Of a DNA stretch of 47,456 nt, positions 8,055 through 16,559 are shown piece after piece. Positions within the stretch are counted from its first letter, which is position 1, and each line of letters starts with the position of its first letter. The position numbers and the translations under genes are program-made. The notes beneath the pieces are model-generated. The model saw nothing but the letters and a program-made list of their open reading frames with translations. It searched no databases and had not been told where the DNA came from. The DNA lies in the NCBI GenBank assembly GCA_967755175.1, contig CBRAFO010000018.1, positions 1 through 47,456 of the forward strand, written 5' to 3'. The stretch is from Rariglobus sp967755175. Lineage in GTDB: Bacteria; Verrucomicrobiota; Verrucomicrobiia; Opitutales; Opitutaceae.

Positions 8055-8702
8055 ATGAATCGCCTCGTTCAACCCGAACTTCTCGACAGCCTGCCCGATG
8101 ACGCGCCATCTGCCTGTCGCTCGCGACGGGACTTGCGGATGATCAATCGACTGATGGGCAACGCGGGCTGGTTCCGGCGCGCGTTGGCGCCGCGCTTGCG
8201 ATCAGGGGAGCGGTTGCTCGAAATCGGAGCAGGTGATGGCACGCTCGGCCGGAGTCTTATGGACAAAGGTCTCGGCGTCGTGGCCGGGATCGACCTGGCG
8301 GGCCGTCCGCCGCTGTGGCCGGAGCGGGCACCCTGGCTCCAGAACTCGGTATTCCAGTTCACGGATTGGGCCGACTATCCCGTGGTTATCGGCAACCTGG
8401 TCTTCCATCATTTCAAAGACGACGAGTTGGCGATCATCGGCACACACCTGAACCGTCATGCACGCTTGATTGTGGCGAGTGAGCCGCCGCGAATACGTCG
8501 GGCAGTGCAAGTGTTCTCGGCGTTATGTCCCTTGATTCGGGCGGACCCGGTGACGCGACACGATGGACGTGTGAGCATCCAGGCGGGGTTTCGAGGAGAC
8601 GAATTGCCCTCGCTACTCGGGCTCGACCCGAAGGCGTGGTCCTGGCGTATCGATCAAGTTTGGCGGGGCGCTTACCGGTTGGTGGCGGAAAGACGGCCAT
8701 GA
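8055..8702 (+). CDS. SAM-dependent class I methyltransferase of the type III PKS cluster
   Basis: A 215-residue class I methyltransferase. Motif I is LLEIGAGDGTLGRSL, the acidic end of strand 2 is GIDLAGRP, and VIGNLVFHHFKDDEL is the post-II/III region (the phrase resembles UbiE-like and other small-molecule methyltransferases). The N-terminal SCRSRRDLRMINRLMGN helix matches a subfamily commonly found beside type III PKS genes. It probably methylates the polyketide product or a precursor; that is inference from position. Its stop overlaps the next gene's start (ATGA at 8699), which indicates coupled translation. Confidence 0.85.
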   Translation: MNRLVQPELLDSLPDDAPSACRSRRDLRMINRLMGNAGWFRRALAPRLRSGERLLEIGAGDGTLGRSLMDKGLGVVAGIDLAGRPPLWPERAPWLQNSVFQFTDWADYPVVIGNLVFHHFKDDELAIIGTHLNRHARLIVASEPPRIRRAVQVFSALCPLIRADPVTRHDGRVSIQAGFRGDELPSLLGLDPKAWSWRIDQVWRGAYRLVAERRP

Positions 8703-9730
8703 CGCGCGATCCGCAACCGGTTGAGATCGTCGGGGGCGGCCTAGCTGGGCTGGCCCTCGGGATCGGTTTGCGGCGAGCGGGTGTGCCGGTGACGATTTTC
8801 GAGGCAGGCGACTACCCAAGACACCGGGTGTGCGGCGAATTTATCACGGGCTTGCCGGCGGAGTTCATCGAGCGATTGGGAATCGAAAGCGTATTCGAAG
8901 GAGCGCTACGGCATACGGATGTTCATTGGTTCACGCGTGATCGAGCGGCGGCCAAGATGCGCCTGCCTACGCCGGCGATCGGGATCAGCCGCTATGTGCT
9001 CGATGCGCGCTTGGCGGCTTTGTTCACCGCCCAAGGCGGGAAGCTCATCACGAGTGAGCGAGTCACGGGGAAAACCGAGGGCGTTGGCCGGGTGCAAGCG
9101 GCAGGTCGTCGGAGGTCAGTCGATTCTCGCTGGGTCGGCCTGAAGGTCCACGTGCGTAATCTGTCCCTAGCTGGCGATCTGGAGCTTCACTTGGGCGAAG
9201 GTGCTTATGTCGGGCTGGCTCGGGTGGAGGAGGGGTGGATCAACGTGTGCGGCCTTTTCCGTCGGCACGGTGTCCTCAAATGCGATTCTTCTGATGGATT
9301 CGCCGAAACGTTGCGAGGCCGTGGGCTCACTGCGCTGGCGACGCGGATTGGCACGGCGGAATTTCGACGGGGATCGACGAGTGCCGTGGCAGGTTTTGTC
9401 TTCGATCATGAGGTCAGGCGGACATCGGGCATCGAGCTTGGCGACGGCGTTGCGATGATCCCGCCGTTTACCGGGCACGGCATGGCGATGGCATTTATCG
9501 GGGCGGCTCTCGCGCTCGGGCCGCTGGTGGATTGGTCTACGGGTGAGGTTTCGTGGGAAGGGACTTCGGCGCGCGTCCATGCGGCATTGCACCGTGAGTT
9601 TCGTGTCCGCCTCCGGAGTGCGGCGTGGTTGCATCCGCTGTTACTGGGGCGGGCCGGACAGGCTTTTCTCGGTGGACTTGCTCGCGCCGGGCTTTTGCCG
9701 ATGAGGACGCTCTACCACTGGTTGCACTGA
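8699..9730 (+). CDS. FAD-dependent monooxygenase/reductase of the type III PKS cluster
   Basis: A 343-residue flavoprotein of the p-hydroxybenzoate-hydroxylase/geranylgeranyl-reductase fold. The dinucleotide-binding motif is IVGGGLAGLALGIGLRRAG with IFEAGDYPRHRVCGEFIT immediately after (the PRxxVCGE pattern typical of GGR-like and natural-product flavoproteins). The second FAD motif is GDGVAMIPPFTGHGMAMAF (GD-x6-P). The start at 8699 overlaps the methyltransferase stop. In alkylresorcinol-type clusters a flavoprotein hydroxylates the type III PKS product; that role fits but is not proved. An N-terminal extension upstream of 8699 lies inside the methyltransferase gene and is not believed. Confidence 0.87.
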   Translation: MTRDPQPVEIVGGGLAGLALGIGLRRAGVPVTIFEAGDYPRHRVCGEFITGLPAEFIERLGIESVFEGALRHTDVHWFTRDRAAAKMRLPTPAIGISRYVLDARLAALFTAQGGKLITSERVTGKTEGVGRVQAAGRRRSVDSRWVGLKVHVRNLSLAGDLELHLGEGAYVGLARVEEGWINVCGLFRRHGVLKCDSSDGFAETLRGRGLTALATRIGTAEFRRGSTSAVAGFVFDHEVRRTSGIELGDGVAMIPPFTGHGMAMAFIGAALALGPLVDWSTGEVSWEGTSARVHAALHREFRVRLRSAAWLHPLLLGRAGQAFLGGLARAGLLPMRTLYHWLH

Positions 9731-9751
9731 ACACGCCGAACTTTTTACCCC

Positions 9752-10804
9752 ATGTTCTTACATGCTCTCGCCACCGCCGTTCCCGAATTCTCTCTGACGC
9801 AGTTGGAGAGCTGGCAGATTCTCCAACAACCGGAGGTGCGCGCGCGTCTGAACCTGAACCGGCGATCCATGCTGATGATGCAGGCGATCCTGCGCGGCGA
9901 CAGTGGGGTCGGGCGGAGGTATTTCGCAATGCCGGCCGTGGAAGCCGTCTGGCAACGCAGTGCGGACGAACTCAACCAGGGGTTTCGCACGGAAGCGCCC
10001 AAGCTGGCGGGACGCGCGTTGCAGGCGGCTCTGGCGCAGGCAGGCATCATGGCGGGGGAGGTGGACGCGTTGTTGATCTGCACCTGCACCGGCTACCTCT
10101 GTCCCGGCTTAACGAGTTACGTGGCGGAGCAATTCGGCCTGCGTCCGAACGCGTGGCTGCAGGACTTGGTTGGCCTTGGGTGCGGTGCGGCGATCCCGTT
10201 GTTGCGTGCCGCCCAAGCGGTGCTCGCTGTGCAACCGGACGCGGTGGTGGCTTGCGTCGCCGTGGAGGTGTGTTCGGCGGCATTTTACATCGATGATGAT
10301 CCAGGCGTGTTGGTGAGCGCTTGCCTCTTCGGTGACGGCGCAGCCGCGACGATTTGGCGGACAACCCCGGGGCCTTCGGGCCTGCGTTGCCATGGGTTCA
10401 ATACGCTGCACCAACCAGCCTATCGTGATTTTATTCGATTTGAGACGCGCAATGGGCGCTTGCGCAATCTGCTGCGCCCCGAAGTCCCGGCGCTGGCGGC
10501 GGCGGCGGTGAAGCAATTGTTCGACGAGGATCGCGCACGCGAGGGCGGGCGATCGGTTACACGGTTAATCACTCATACCGGAGGCCGGGATGTGCTCGAT
10601 GCGATCGAGGAGGCGTGCCCCGGGTATCCGTTGGATGCCAGCCGGAAGGTGCTGCACGATTTTGGCAACCTGAGCAGTCCGTCGGTGTTGTTTGCCGCCG
10701 AACACGCTCTGTGTGAAGGGCCTGCGCCCGACGGAAACGGCGACTGGCTTTTGGTGGGTTTTGGGGCGGGATTTAGTGCCCATTCGTGTCGTTGGGGGCG
10801 GTAG
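9752..10804 (+). CDS. Type III polyketide synthase (chalcone/stilbene synthase family)
   Basis: A 350-residue ketosynthase-like homodimer that extends an acyl-CoA starter with malonyl-CoA units. The catalytic triad is complete: Cys144 in LVGLGCGAAIPLLRAA, His275 in ITHTGGRDVLDAI, and Asn306 in HDFGNLSSPSVLF. Other family marks are ICTCTGYLCPGL, CLFGDGAAATIW and the C-terminal VGFGAGFSAH. The length is normal for bacterial members. Starter and product (alkylpyrone, alkylresorcinol or other) cannot be told from this reading. It begins 21 bases after the FAD oxidoreductase stop and closes the seven-gene run that starts at 4965. Confidence 0.95.
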   Translation: MFLHALATAVPEFSLTQLESWQILQQPEVRARLNLNRRSMLMMQAILRGDSGVGRRYFAMPAVEAVWQRSADELNQGFRTEAPKLAGRALQAALAQAGIMAGEVDALLICTCTGYLCPGLTSYVAEQFGLRPNAWLQDLVGLGCGAAIPLLRAAQAVLAVQPDAVVACVAVEVCSAAFYIDDDPGVLVSACLFGDGAAATIWRTTPGPSGLRCHGFNTLHQPAYRDFIRFETRNGRLRNLLRPEVPALAAAAVKQLFDEDRAREGGRSVTRLITHTGGRDVLDAIEEACPGYPLDASRKVLHDFGNLSSPSVLFAAEHALCEGPAPDGNGDWLLVGFGAGFSAHSCRWGR

Positions 10805-10958
10805 GGACGGCGTTCAAATTACCCGCTGAGTTTCCCCCACATATCGGCCCGGAAACACGAGCAACGGAGGAAGGGGCACGCCTGATTTTCTGTGTCACGA
10901 AGGGGTGGTAATCTACGTGGCCAGACAATCATCCGCTTCCAAAATCGAGGTCCCTTCC

Positions 10959-11462
10959 ATGTCCAAACTTACCACTCCACGCGATCTCCTCGTTCAAGAG
11001 ATCAAAGAACTCTACAGCGCTGAAAGTCAGCTGATCAAGGCGTTGCCCCGGATGGCCAAGGCCGCCGGTAATGAGGAACTCAAGAACACATTCATGCGGC
11101 ATCTGGATGAAACCAAGCGGCATACCCAGCGTATCGAAGAGATCATGACAAAGCTCGACGAGAGTCCCCGGGGCAGGAAGTGCAAGGCGATGGAGGGACT
11201 GATCGAGGAGGGCCGGGAAGTGATTGAAAGCAACACCTCGCCAGCCATCAAGGATCTCGCCCTGATCGCCGCAGCGCAGAAGGTCGAGCATTACGAAATC
11301 GCCGGCTATGGTTGCGCGCGGACCTTGGCTGATCTCATTGGTGAAAGTGAACTCGCGGACACCCTTCAGGAGACGCTCGATGAAGAAGGCACCACCGACA
11401 AGCTGCTTACCGAGGCCGCCATGGGCATAAACATTGAGGCGAGCACGGTCGCGGATGAATAG
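10959..11462 (+). CDS. DUF892 (YciE/YciF-type) ferritin-like protein 2
   Basis: A 167-residue paralogue of the protein at 4965. Shared patterns are DLLVQEIKELYSAESQLIKALPRMAKA, HLDETKRHTQRIEEI, KCKAMEGLIEEG, KVEHYEIAGYGCARTLADLIG and TLDEEGTTDKLLTEA. The expected di-metal Glu/His ligands are kept. The start at 10959 aligns with the paralogue; an in-frame upstream start at 10905 adds 18 unrelated residues. It lies 154 bases after the polyketide synthase, so it probably has its own promoter. The two copies bracket the polyketide operon, but they are divergent enough (visibly under about 60% alike) that the duplication is not recent. Confidence 0.92.
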   Translation: MSKLTTPRDLLVQEIKELYSAESQLIKALPRMAKAAGNEELKNTFMRHLDETKRHTQRIEEIMTKLDESPRGRKCKAMEGLIEEGREVIESNTSPAIKDLALIAAAQKVEHYEIAGYGCARTLADLIGESELADTLQETLDEEGTTDKLLTEAAMGINIEASTVADE

Positions 11463-11484
11463 GCCGATGTTACTACTGATGTTC

Positions 11485-11500
11485 TTTACTAATTAGTAAA
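11485..11500. promoter_or_regulatory. Perfect AT-only-core palindrome ahead of a response regulator
   Basis: TTTACTAATTAGTAAA is a perfect 16-base palindrome, followed at once by a run of A and by a second palindrome AAACATGTTT (11502-11511). It lies 22 bases after the DUF892 stop and about 80 bases before the receiver gene at 11581. In such a GC-rich region this looks like an operator or part of a promoter. It is not a good terminator for the upstream gene, because A rather than T follows the hairpin on the plus strand. Function unknown. Confidence 0.4.
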
Positions 11501-11580
11501 AAAAACATGTTTCGCAAAACGCTGTTGTTTTGGTCGCAGCTATTGAGGCTAATTTTCAGAATCGTGCCCCCGCTAGCAAC

Positions 11581-12021
11581 ATGAACGAGCCCCCCATTCT
11601 AATTGCCGAAGACGAGGAGATTGACGTGATTCTTCTCAAACGGGCCTTCCTCGCAGCCGGTGTTGAGCACCCGATTCAAGTGGTGCGTGATGGCCAAGAT
11701 GCCCTGAGCTATCTCGCGAGTATCAATCTCGATTCCAGCGCACCCGTGCCGGTCTTGTTCCTGCTCGATATCAACATGCCGCGTTGCAATGGATTGGAGG
11801 TGTTGGAGCGCCTGCGTGAGACTCGGTTGTATCGCTCCATTCCGATCATCGTTTTTTCGTCGTCCAATCACCCTCGTGATGTCGAGCAAGCTTACCGGCT
11901 CGGGGCCAATGCGTATCTCGTCAAGCCGACCTCGACCGTGCAGCGCAACGAAATGGTGCGCACGATCCGCGCGTTCTGGCTTCAGCTCAATCAAGTCCCT
12001 CCGGTCAGTATTGAGAAGTAG
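11581..12021 (+). CDS. Single-domain response regulator (Rcp1 type) 1
   Basis: A 146-residue stand-alone receiver domain. The acidic pair is in ILIAEDEEIDVILLKRAF, the phospho-acceptor Asp is in LFLLDINMPRCNGLEVLERL, the Thr/Ser position is in IIVFSSSNHPRDVEQAY, and the conserved Lys is in NAYLVKPT. There is no output domain, as in Rcp1-type regulators that pair with phytochrome-like or other kinases. The ATG at 11581 was chosen; 17 upstream in-frame residues look non-coding. No kinase gene is adjacent on the same strand; the nearest is the CBS-domain kinase at 12944-14113 on the other strand. Confidence 0.92.
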   Translation: MNEPPILIAEDEEIDVILLKRAFLAAGVEHPIQVVRDGQDALSYLASINLDSSAPVPVLFLLDINMPRCNGLEVLERLRETRLYRSIPIIVFSSSNHPRDVEQAYRLGANAYLVKPTSTVQRNEMVRTIRAFWLQLNQVPPVSIEK

Positions 12022-12186
12022 CTTTTGGGGATGAGCAGGAGCCGCGGGCTGGAGCGGCACCGACGGTTTTAATGGGCGATTCTTCGATCACCATTTGGGG
12101 AATTCCCAACGGCGTGCAGCCTGATTTAAACAACGCGTTCGCACCCCATAGAGAAACGGATGCAGGGGGCTTATTTTTATCCCTCT

Positions 12187-12921
12187 ATGAAATCCAATAT
12201 CCCCCGTCGTTTATCCCTCGCTGCACTTGGTTGTCTGGCCTCCTTGGCATTGCCGCTGTCAGCCGAAACTACGCAGGAAACCCCGGTCACTCGTGATAAC
12301 AATAAACCGGTTGGTGCGGTCCCTCCACCGGCTCCGACCGTAGATGCCTCAGGCACTGCTACTCCGACCAATACCCAGCCAGGACCGACTTATAACTCCG
12401 ACCAGCCGATCGATCGTGATAACAAACCGCTCCCGCCTCACGACACGCGGACGATCCAGCCGCTCGACTCCACGGCGAATCACACGCCATCCGATCTGAC
12501 TCATTCTGACCGCCGGATCATCAAAAAGACGGCGACCACCAACGAGTATGAAATCGCACTATCCCGTCAGGCCGTCGGTCAGGCGTCGAACTCCCAAGTG
12601 CGTGCTTATGCCGAGATGATGGTGCGGGACCATGAGCGTATGAATCGCGAGCTTGCGACCCTCTCCTCTCGGCGTGGAGTGGTGATCCAAGATGGTCGAA
12701 GGTATGAGCATGACCTGAACGGCTTGTCCAAGAAAACCGGCGCGAGTTACGACAGTGCCTACATCGACGAGATGGTGGATTCTCATGAAGACGCCATTGA
12801 TGTCCTCGAAAAGGCATCCCGGTCCAAGGACCCCGACGTGGCTGCCCTTGCCGTCCAATACCTGCCGACCCTCCGCGAACACCTCGCTCGCGCCCAAGAA
12901 TTGGCGAAGATGTTCGACTAG
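12187..12921 (+). CDS. Secreted DUF4142 protein
   Basis: A 244-residue protein. A signal peptide occupies about residues 1-27 (SLAALGCLASLALPLSAET, cleavage after LSA). A Pro/Thr/Asn/Asp-rich, probably disordered region follows to about residue 105, with two related motifs (TRDNNKPVG and DRDNKPLPP). The DUF4142 helical domain starts near residue 108 (SDRRIIKKTATTNEYEIALS), with MMVRDHERMNRELATL and ending in LPTLREHLARAQELA. DUF4142 is a ferritin-like helical fold of unknown activity, exported and often multi-copy in soil bacteria. The ATG at 12187 was chosen because it starts the signal peptide. It converges with the kinase gene ending at 12944. Confidence 0.9.
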   Translation: MKSNIPRRLSLAALGCLASLALPLSAETTQETPVTRDNNKPVGAVPPPAPTVDASGTATPTNTQPGPTYNSDQPIDRDNKPLPPHDTRTIQPLDSTANHTPSDLTHSDRRIIKKTATTNEYEIALSRQAVGQASNSQVRAYAEMMVRDHERMNRELATLSSRRGVVIQDGRRYEHDLNGLSKKTGASYDSAYIDEMVDSHEDAIDVLEKASRSKDPDVAALAVQYLPTLREHLARAQELAKMFD

Positions 12922-12943
12922 GTGTGTCGGTCCTGCCGGCCCA

Positions 12944-14113
12944 TCATGGGGCCGCCGTCTGTAAGACGACCGTGAATACGCTGCCGATCCCTTCTTCCGA
13001 TTGCAGGCGGATGTTTCCTCCCAATTCCTGCACGGCATCGCGGGTGATCGACAGCCCCAGTCCCGCTCCTGTGGTGCGATCATCACCCAGCCGCACGAAT
13101 GGCTTGAAAACTGCCTCGGCATGCGCGGCGCCGATGCCTCGGCCATTGTCTTTGACGCATAATAACACGCGGCCTTCCGATTCTTCCGTCCATATCTCCA
13201 CCTCGGGCCGGCGACCCGTCGGCACATATTTAACCGCGTTGACCAGCAGGTTGGATACGATCTGTAGCAAGGGGACGTAGCGCCCTGAAACGGCGTGCAG
13301 CGTGTCGCGTTGCACTACCAGCGCGTCCCGTTCTCGCAGCAGCGCGTGGGACAACTCGATCGCATCGGCCATCACCTCGTTCAAATCGACGGTGTGCAAG
13401 GGAGCCGGCGCGGCTTTGCCGGCCTCGCGAGCGCGTCCGAGAATCTCGATGGCCAGCGTCTCCACTTTGGATGCGGCGCGAAAGATGCGATCAACATAAG
13501 TCCGACCCTCGTCGTTGAGCACGCCGCACTCTCCGTTCGAAAGCATTTCGACAAACGATTTGATCGTGCGCAGCGGTCCGCCCACGTCGTGTGATAATTG
13601 GGCCGAGGAGGATCTGAACTCCTCCAGAGCGAGCCGAAGGCTGTCGGTGCGTTGCTCGACCTTTTTTTCCAGAAAGTCTGCGAGCAACCGTTGCTCGTCG
13701 AAGACTGCCTCCAGCCAGCGTTGTTGCGAGGCCTGCCACTCCACCAGCCAGCCCCAGGCGCTCTCCTTCGTGATAATCCCGACGTAACGGCCATCTGGCG
13801 CGAGCACGGCGAGAATGGCGTCCATGTCGGCGCTCAGCTTGGCGAGAATCTCCGCTGTCGGGGTATCTTCGCCCACCTGGCTCCACGACGCGTCACCTGT
13901 CATATTTGCAAACGTGCGCAGCTCCGGATCGCTGAACGCGGCGGCATCGCCGAGGCGGACAATTCCTTCAAATAGATGCGTTTTTTTGGTTACGACGGCG
14001 CAATATTGGGCCCGTGTTTTACGCAACAGCCGCGTGACATCGCACAGGCGCTGCTCGGGATGCACCATCACCACCCGGGTGCTCAGCAGATCTTTCGACA
14101 TGATAGGCGGCAT
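12944..14113 (-). CDS. CBS-domain sensor histidine kinase
   Basis: A 389-residue soluble kinase with no membrane segment. Residues about 5-120 look like a pair of CBS motifs (MSKDLLSTRVVMVHPEQRL and VLAPDGRYVGIITKESAW), which in other proteins bind adenine nucleotides. A coiled coil (about 130-170) leads to the dimerisation domain with His175 in LSHDVGGPLRTIKSFVEML. The ATPase domain has NLLVNAVKYV (N box), VKDNGRGIG (G1) and TTGAGLGLSI (G2). The start may be at 14113 or at the fifth codon (14101). No cognate regulator is adjacent on the same strand. Sensing of cell energy state is a guess from the CBS pair. Confidence 0.85.
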   Translation of the reverse strand: MPPIMSKDLLSTRVVMVHPEQRLCDVTRLLRKTRAQYCAVVTKKTHLFEGIVRLGDAAAFSDPELRTFANMTGDASWSQVGEDTPTAEILAKLSADMDAILAVLAPDGRYVGIITKESAWGWLVEWQASQQRWLEAVFDEQRLLADFLEKKVEQRTDSLRLALEEFRSSSAQLSHDVGGPLRTIKSFVEMLSNGECGVLNDEGRTYVDRIFRAASKVETLAIEILGRAREAGKAAPAPLHTVDLNEVMADAIELSHALLRERDALVVQRDTLHAVSGRYVPLLQIVSNLLVNAVKYVPTGRRPEVEIWTEESEGRVLLCVKDNGRGIGAAHAEAVFKPFVRLGDDRTTGAGLGLSITRDAVQELGGNIRLQSEEGIGSVFTVVLQTAAP

Positions 14114-14730
14114 TGGTTACGCTAAACTCCAGATGTGCCCGCCTGAATCGAGTCATGTCTGGTTGAGAAAACAATGACTCGTGATCCGAATGCGTTGAGT
14201 GACCGCACCGGTTTTTCCGGGAAAGGTGAAAGCAAATGTAAGGAATGCGACACAACGCATTTATACCTATAAAAGAGCGTGCAGTAATATCGGGGGGTTT
14301 ACCGTATCAATAATGTGCTAACGTCCTATTAGTGAACGCAATTGCGGCGCATTGAAAGGACGTGGTCCTGCTGGGCTGCTGTCGAGGTATTCGCTTTTAG
14401 TTTATAGTTAACGCTTAATGCAGCTTTCCGGGCGGGCATCGAGTGACGCTTGGAATCCATGTGGTATGGGTAGCGAACCGGTGACTCTTTCGCCGTATGA
14501 AAAGAATAAATACAAGTGTCCCGTGTTCGTGACAAGGAGATGGCCGGAGCGGCGAGGTGGATTGCCCCCCATGCGTGCCGCTCGTGCGATTTGAGCTGAA
14601 GGCCGTAGCCGCATTGCATAATGCGAGCGGGAAATCGACTCAGCTTTCGGCGGTCGATTCGGATTGTTTATGCCTCAACGTCTTAATGGGGGCGGTCGGG
14701 CTGGCATGAAGTCAGCAATTCAAAACTGTC
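14114..14730. other. Long intergenic region, no gene recognised
   Basis: About 620 bases between the CBS-domain kinase (minus) and the SDR gene (plus), so it should hold both divergent promoters. The part near 14230-14420 is more AT-rich than its surroundings. Open frames here (for example 14329-14619 minus) are low in family signal and unlike their neighbours in composition, so I do not call them genes. No convincing RNA fold, terminator or repeat was found by eye. Confidence 0.5.
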
Positions 14731-15594
14731 ATGAACCCAAACCCAAAAGAAACCGTTTTAATCACCGGAGCCTCCAGCGGTATCGGTTATGAACTCGCGC
14801 GTGAATTCGCGCAGCATGGACATGATCTCGTAATCGTCGCGTCCATCGAGCCGGAGCTGCTGGATGCCGCGCGGCGCCTGACCGCTGAATATGGCGTCAA
14901 TGTGAAGCCCATCACCGAGGATCTTCGTCGTGAGGCGGCCGCAGATGATATTTTTGCTCAGGTCGCGGCCAGCGGCTTATCGGTGGAGATACTCGTCAAT
15001 AACGCCGGCATAGGGCGACGTGGTCGGTTCTGGGAGATTCCCTTGGCGGACGACATCTCAATGATCCGGTTGAACGTCGAGGCAGGTGTGCGTCTTACCA
15101 AGCGCTTTCTCCCTGCGATGATTTCCAATCATCGAGGACGCATTCTTAACACCGCATCCGTCGCTGGCTTTGAGCCCGGTCCGATGATGGCCATTTACCA
15201 TGCGAGCAAGGCCTTCATCCTTTCCTGGTCGGAGGCACTCGCCACGGAGCTGGCGGATACCGGACTGACGCTCACCGTGCTTTGTCCCGGACCGGTGGAC
15301 ACGGAGTTCTTCGAACAAGCAGATATGGTGGATACCCGCGTCTTCCAAGAAGGCCCGGTCATGGCTCCGCAGGAAATTGCCGCTACCGCCTACAACGCGT
15401 TAATGGAGGGCGAGCGGATGATCGTGCCCGGCGCGCTTAATAAGATCATGGTGTTCGGTCGGCGGATTCTGCCCGAAGCCGCCCAAGCAAAAATGAACGA
15501 GGTGTTATATCAGGAGACCGATCCGACCCATCGCAAACGGGAACCCGGTGAAGTCGAAGCCGCCGCCGAAATGGCGTTGGCCGACAAGAGGTGA
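14731..15594 (+). CDS. Short-chain dehydrogenase/reductase
   Basis: A 287-residue classical-type SDR. The cofactor motif is LITGASSGIGYELAREFA, the NNAG motif is LVNNAGIGRRG, the catalytic Ser lies in LNTASVAGF, and the active-site pair is YHASK. After PGPVDTEFF the C-terminal tail (about 60 residues) is longer than usual and ends in acidic and Ala-rich sequence. The substrate is not evident. Its stop TGA shares a base with the ATG of the DUF72 gene (TGATG), so the two are translationally coupled. Confidence 0.92.
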   Translation: MNPNPKETVLITGASSGIGYELAREFAQHGHDLVIVASIEPELLDAARRLTAEYGVNVKPITEDLRREAAADDIFAQVAASGLSVEILVNNAGIGRRGRFWEIPLADDISMIRLNVEAGVRLTKRFLPAMISNHRGRILNTASVAGFEPGPMMAIYHASKAFILSWSEALATELADTGLTLTVLCPGPVDTEFFEQADMVDTRVFQEGPVMAPQEIAATAYNALMEGERMIVPGALNKIMVFGRRILPEAAQAKMNEVLYQETDPTHRKREPGEVEAAAEMALADKR

Positions 15595-16556
15595 TGCACG
15601 CCATGGCCACGGTGCGCATAGGCATTTCCGGTTGGCGCTATCCACCGTGGCGTGGCGTGTTCTTCCCCGAGGGGTTGCCTCAACGAAACGAGCTGGCTTA
15701 CGCTGCGAGCATTTTCCCGACGATCGAGATCAACGGCTCGTTTTACTCCCTCCAGCGGCCATCGAGCTACGGTGCATGGGCGGAGGCGACGCCCCCGCAT
15801 TTCCAGTTCTCGGTCAAGGCGCCGCGTTTCATTACGCATATCAAACGGCTCCGTGACGTGGATGTTCCGGTGGCTAATTTTTTTGCCTCCGGAGCGCTCA
15901 GACTTGCCGACAAACTGGGGCCGATCTTGTGGCAATTTCCTCCTTCGTTTCGCTACGACGTGGATTTGATGGAAGCGTTCTTCGACCGCTTGCCGCACAC
16001 GACGGCGGATGCGGTCAGAGTAGCCCAGCATCACGATGAGCACTTGCGCTCGGAAGCATGGCTGACGATCGACCGTTCGCGTCCGCTGCGACACGCCATT
16101 GAAATCCGCCATCGGTCGTTCGAGACACCTGAATTCGTTGAGCAATTACGCCGGCATCACATCGCCCTGGTCGTGGCGGACACGGCCGGTCGATGGCCGC
16201 TCATGGAGGATCTCACGGCTGATTTCGTCTATCTGAGGCTGCACGGCGACGAAGTCCTCTACACCTCCGGCTACACCGAAGAGGCCTTGGAGATTTGGGC
16301 GCGTAAAATCGACGCGTGGAAAAACGGAACCCAAGCCGATGACGTGAAGACTTTGGCTCCTGCGCTCCCGGTTCGGAAAATGGGGCGCGATGTCTTCGCG
16401 TATTTCGACAACGACGTAAAAGTGCGGGCGCCGTTTGATGCGATGAGCTTGTCTCACCGCCTCGGGCTTGGGCCCGAGCCGGTCGAGTTGCCTTCGCCGG
16501 GAAGTGTCCGCGAAGTCGATCTCGTCGAGTGGCCGGTTTATGGGCGTGAAATATAA
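15594..16556 (+). CDS. DUF72 TIM-barrel protein
   Basis: A 320-residue DUF72 (YecE-like) protein. Family marks are VRIGISGWRYPPWRGVFFP at the start, FPTIEINGSFYSL, FQFSVKAPRFITH, LGPILWQFPPSF, and ADFVYLRLHG. The fold is a TIM barrel; the biochemical role is unknown. Three starts are possible: GTG 15591, ATG 15594 (TGATG overlap with the SDR stop, chosen) and ATG 15603, after which family likeness begins at once. The C-terminal 45 residues after FAYFDNDVKVRAPFDA extend past the usual domain end. It converges with the SRPBCC gene, with only three bases between stops. Confidence 0.92.
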   Translation: MHAMATVRIGISGWRYPPWRGVFFPEGLPQRNELAYAASIFPTIEINGSFYSLQRPSSYGAWAEATPPHFQFSVKAPRFITHIKRLRDVDVPVANFFASGALRLADKLGPILWQFPPSFRYDVDLMEAFFDRLPHTTADAVRVAQHHDEHLRSEAWLTIDRSRPLRHAIEIRHRSFETPEFVEQLRRHHIALVVADTAGRWPLMEDLTADFVYLRLHGDEVLYTSGYTEEALEIWARKIDAWKNGTQADDVKTLAPALPVRKMGRDVFAYFDNDVKVRAPFDAMSLSHRLGLGPEPVELPSPGSVREVDLVEWPVYGREI

Positions 16557-16559
16557 TTA

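Noticed and set aside
14329..14619. A 96-codon minus-strand frame in the long intergenic region
   Set aside because: No family, composition unlike neighbouring proteins, no ribosome site.
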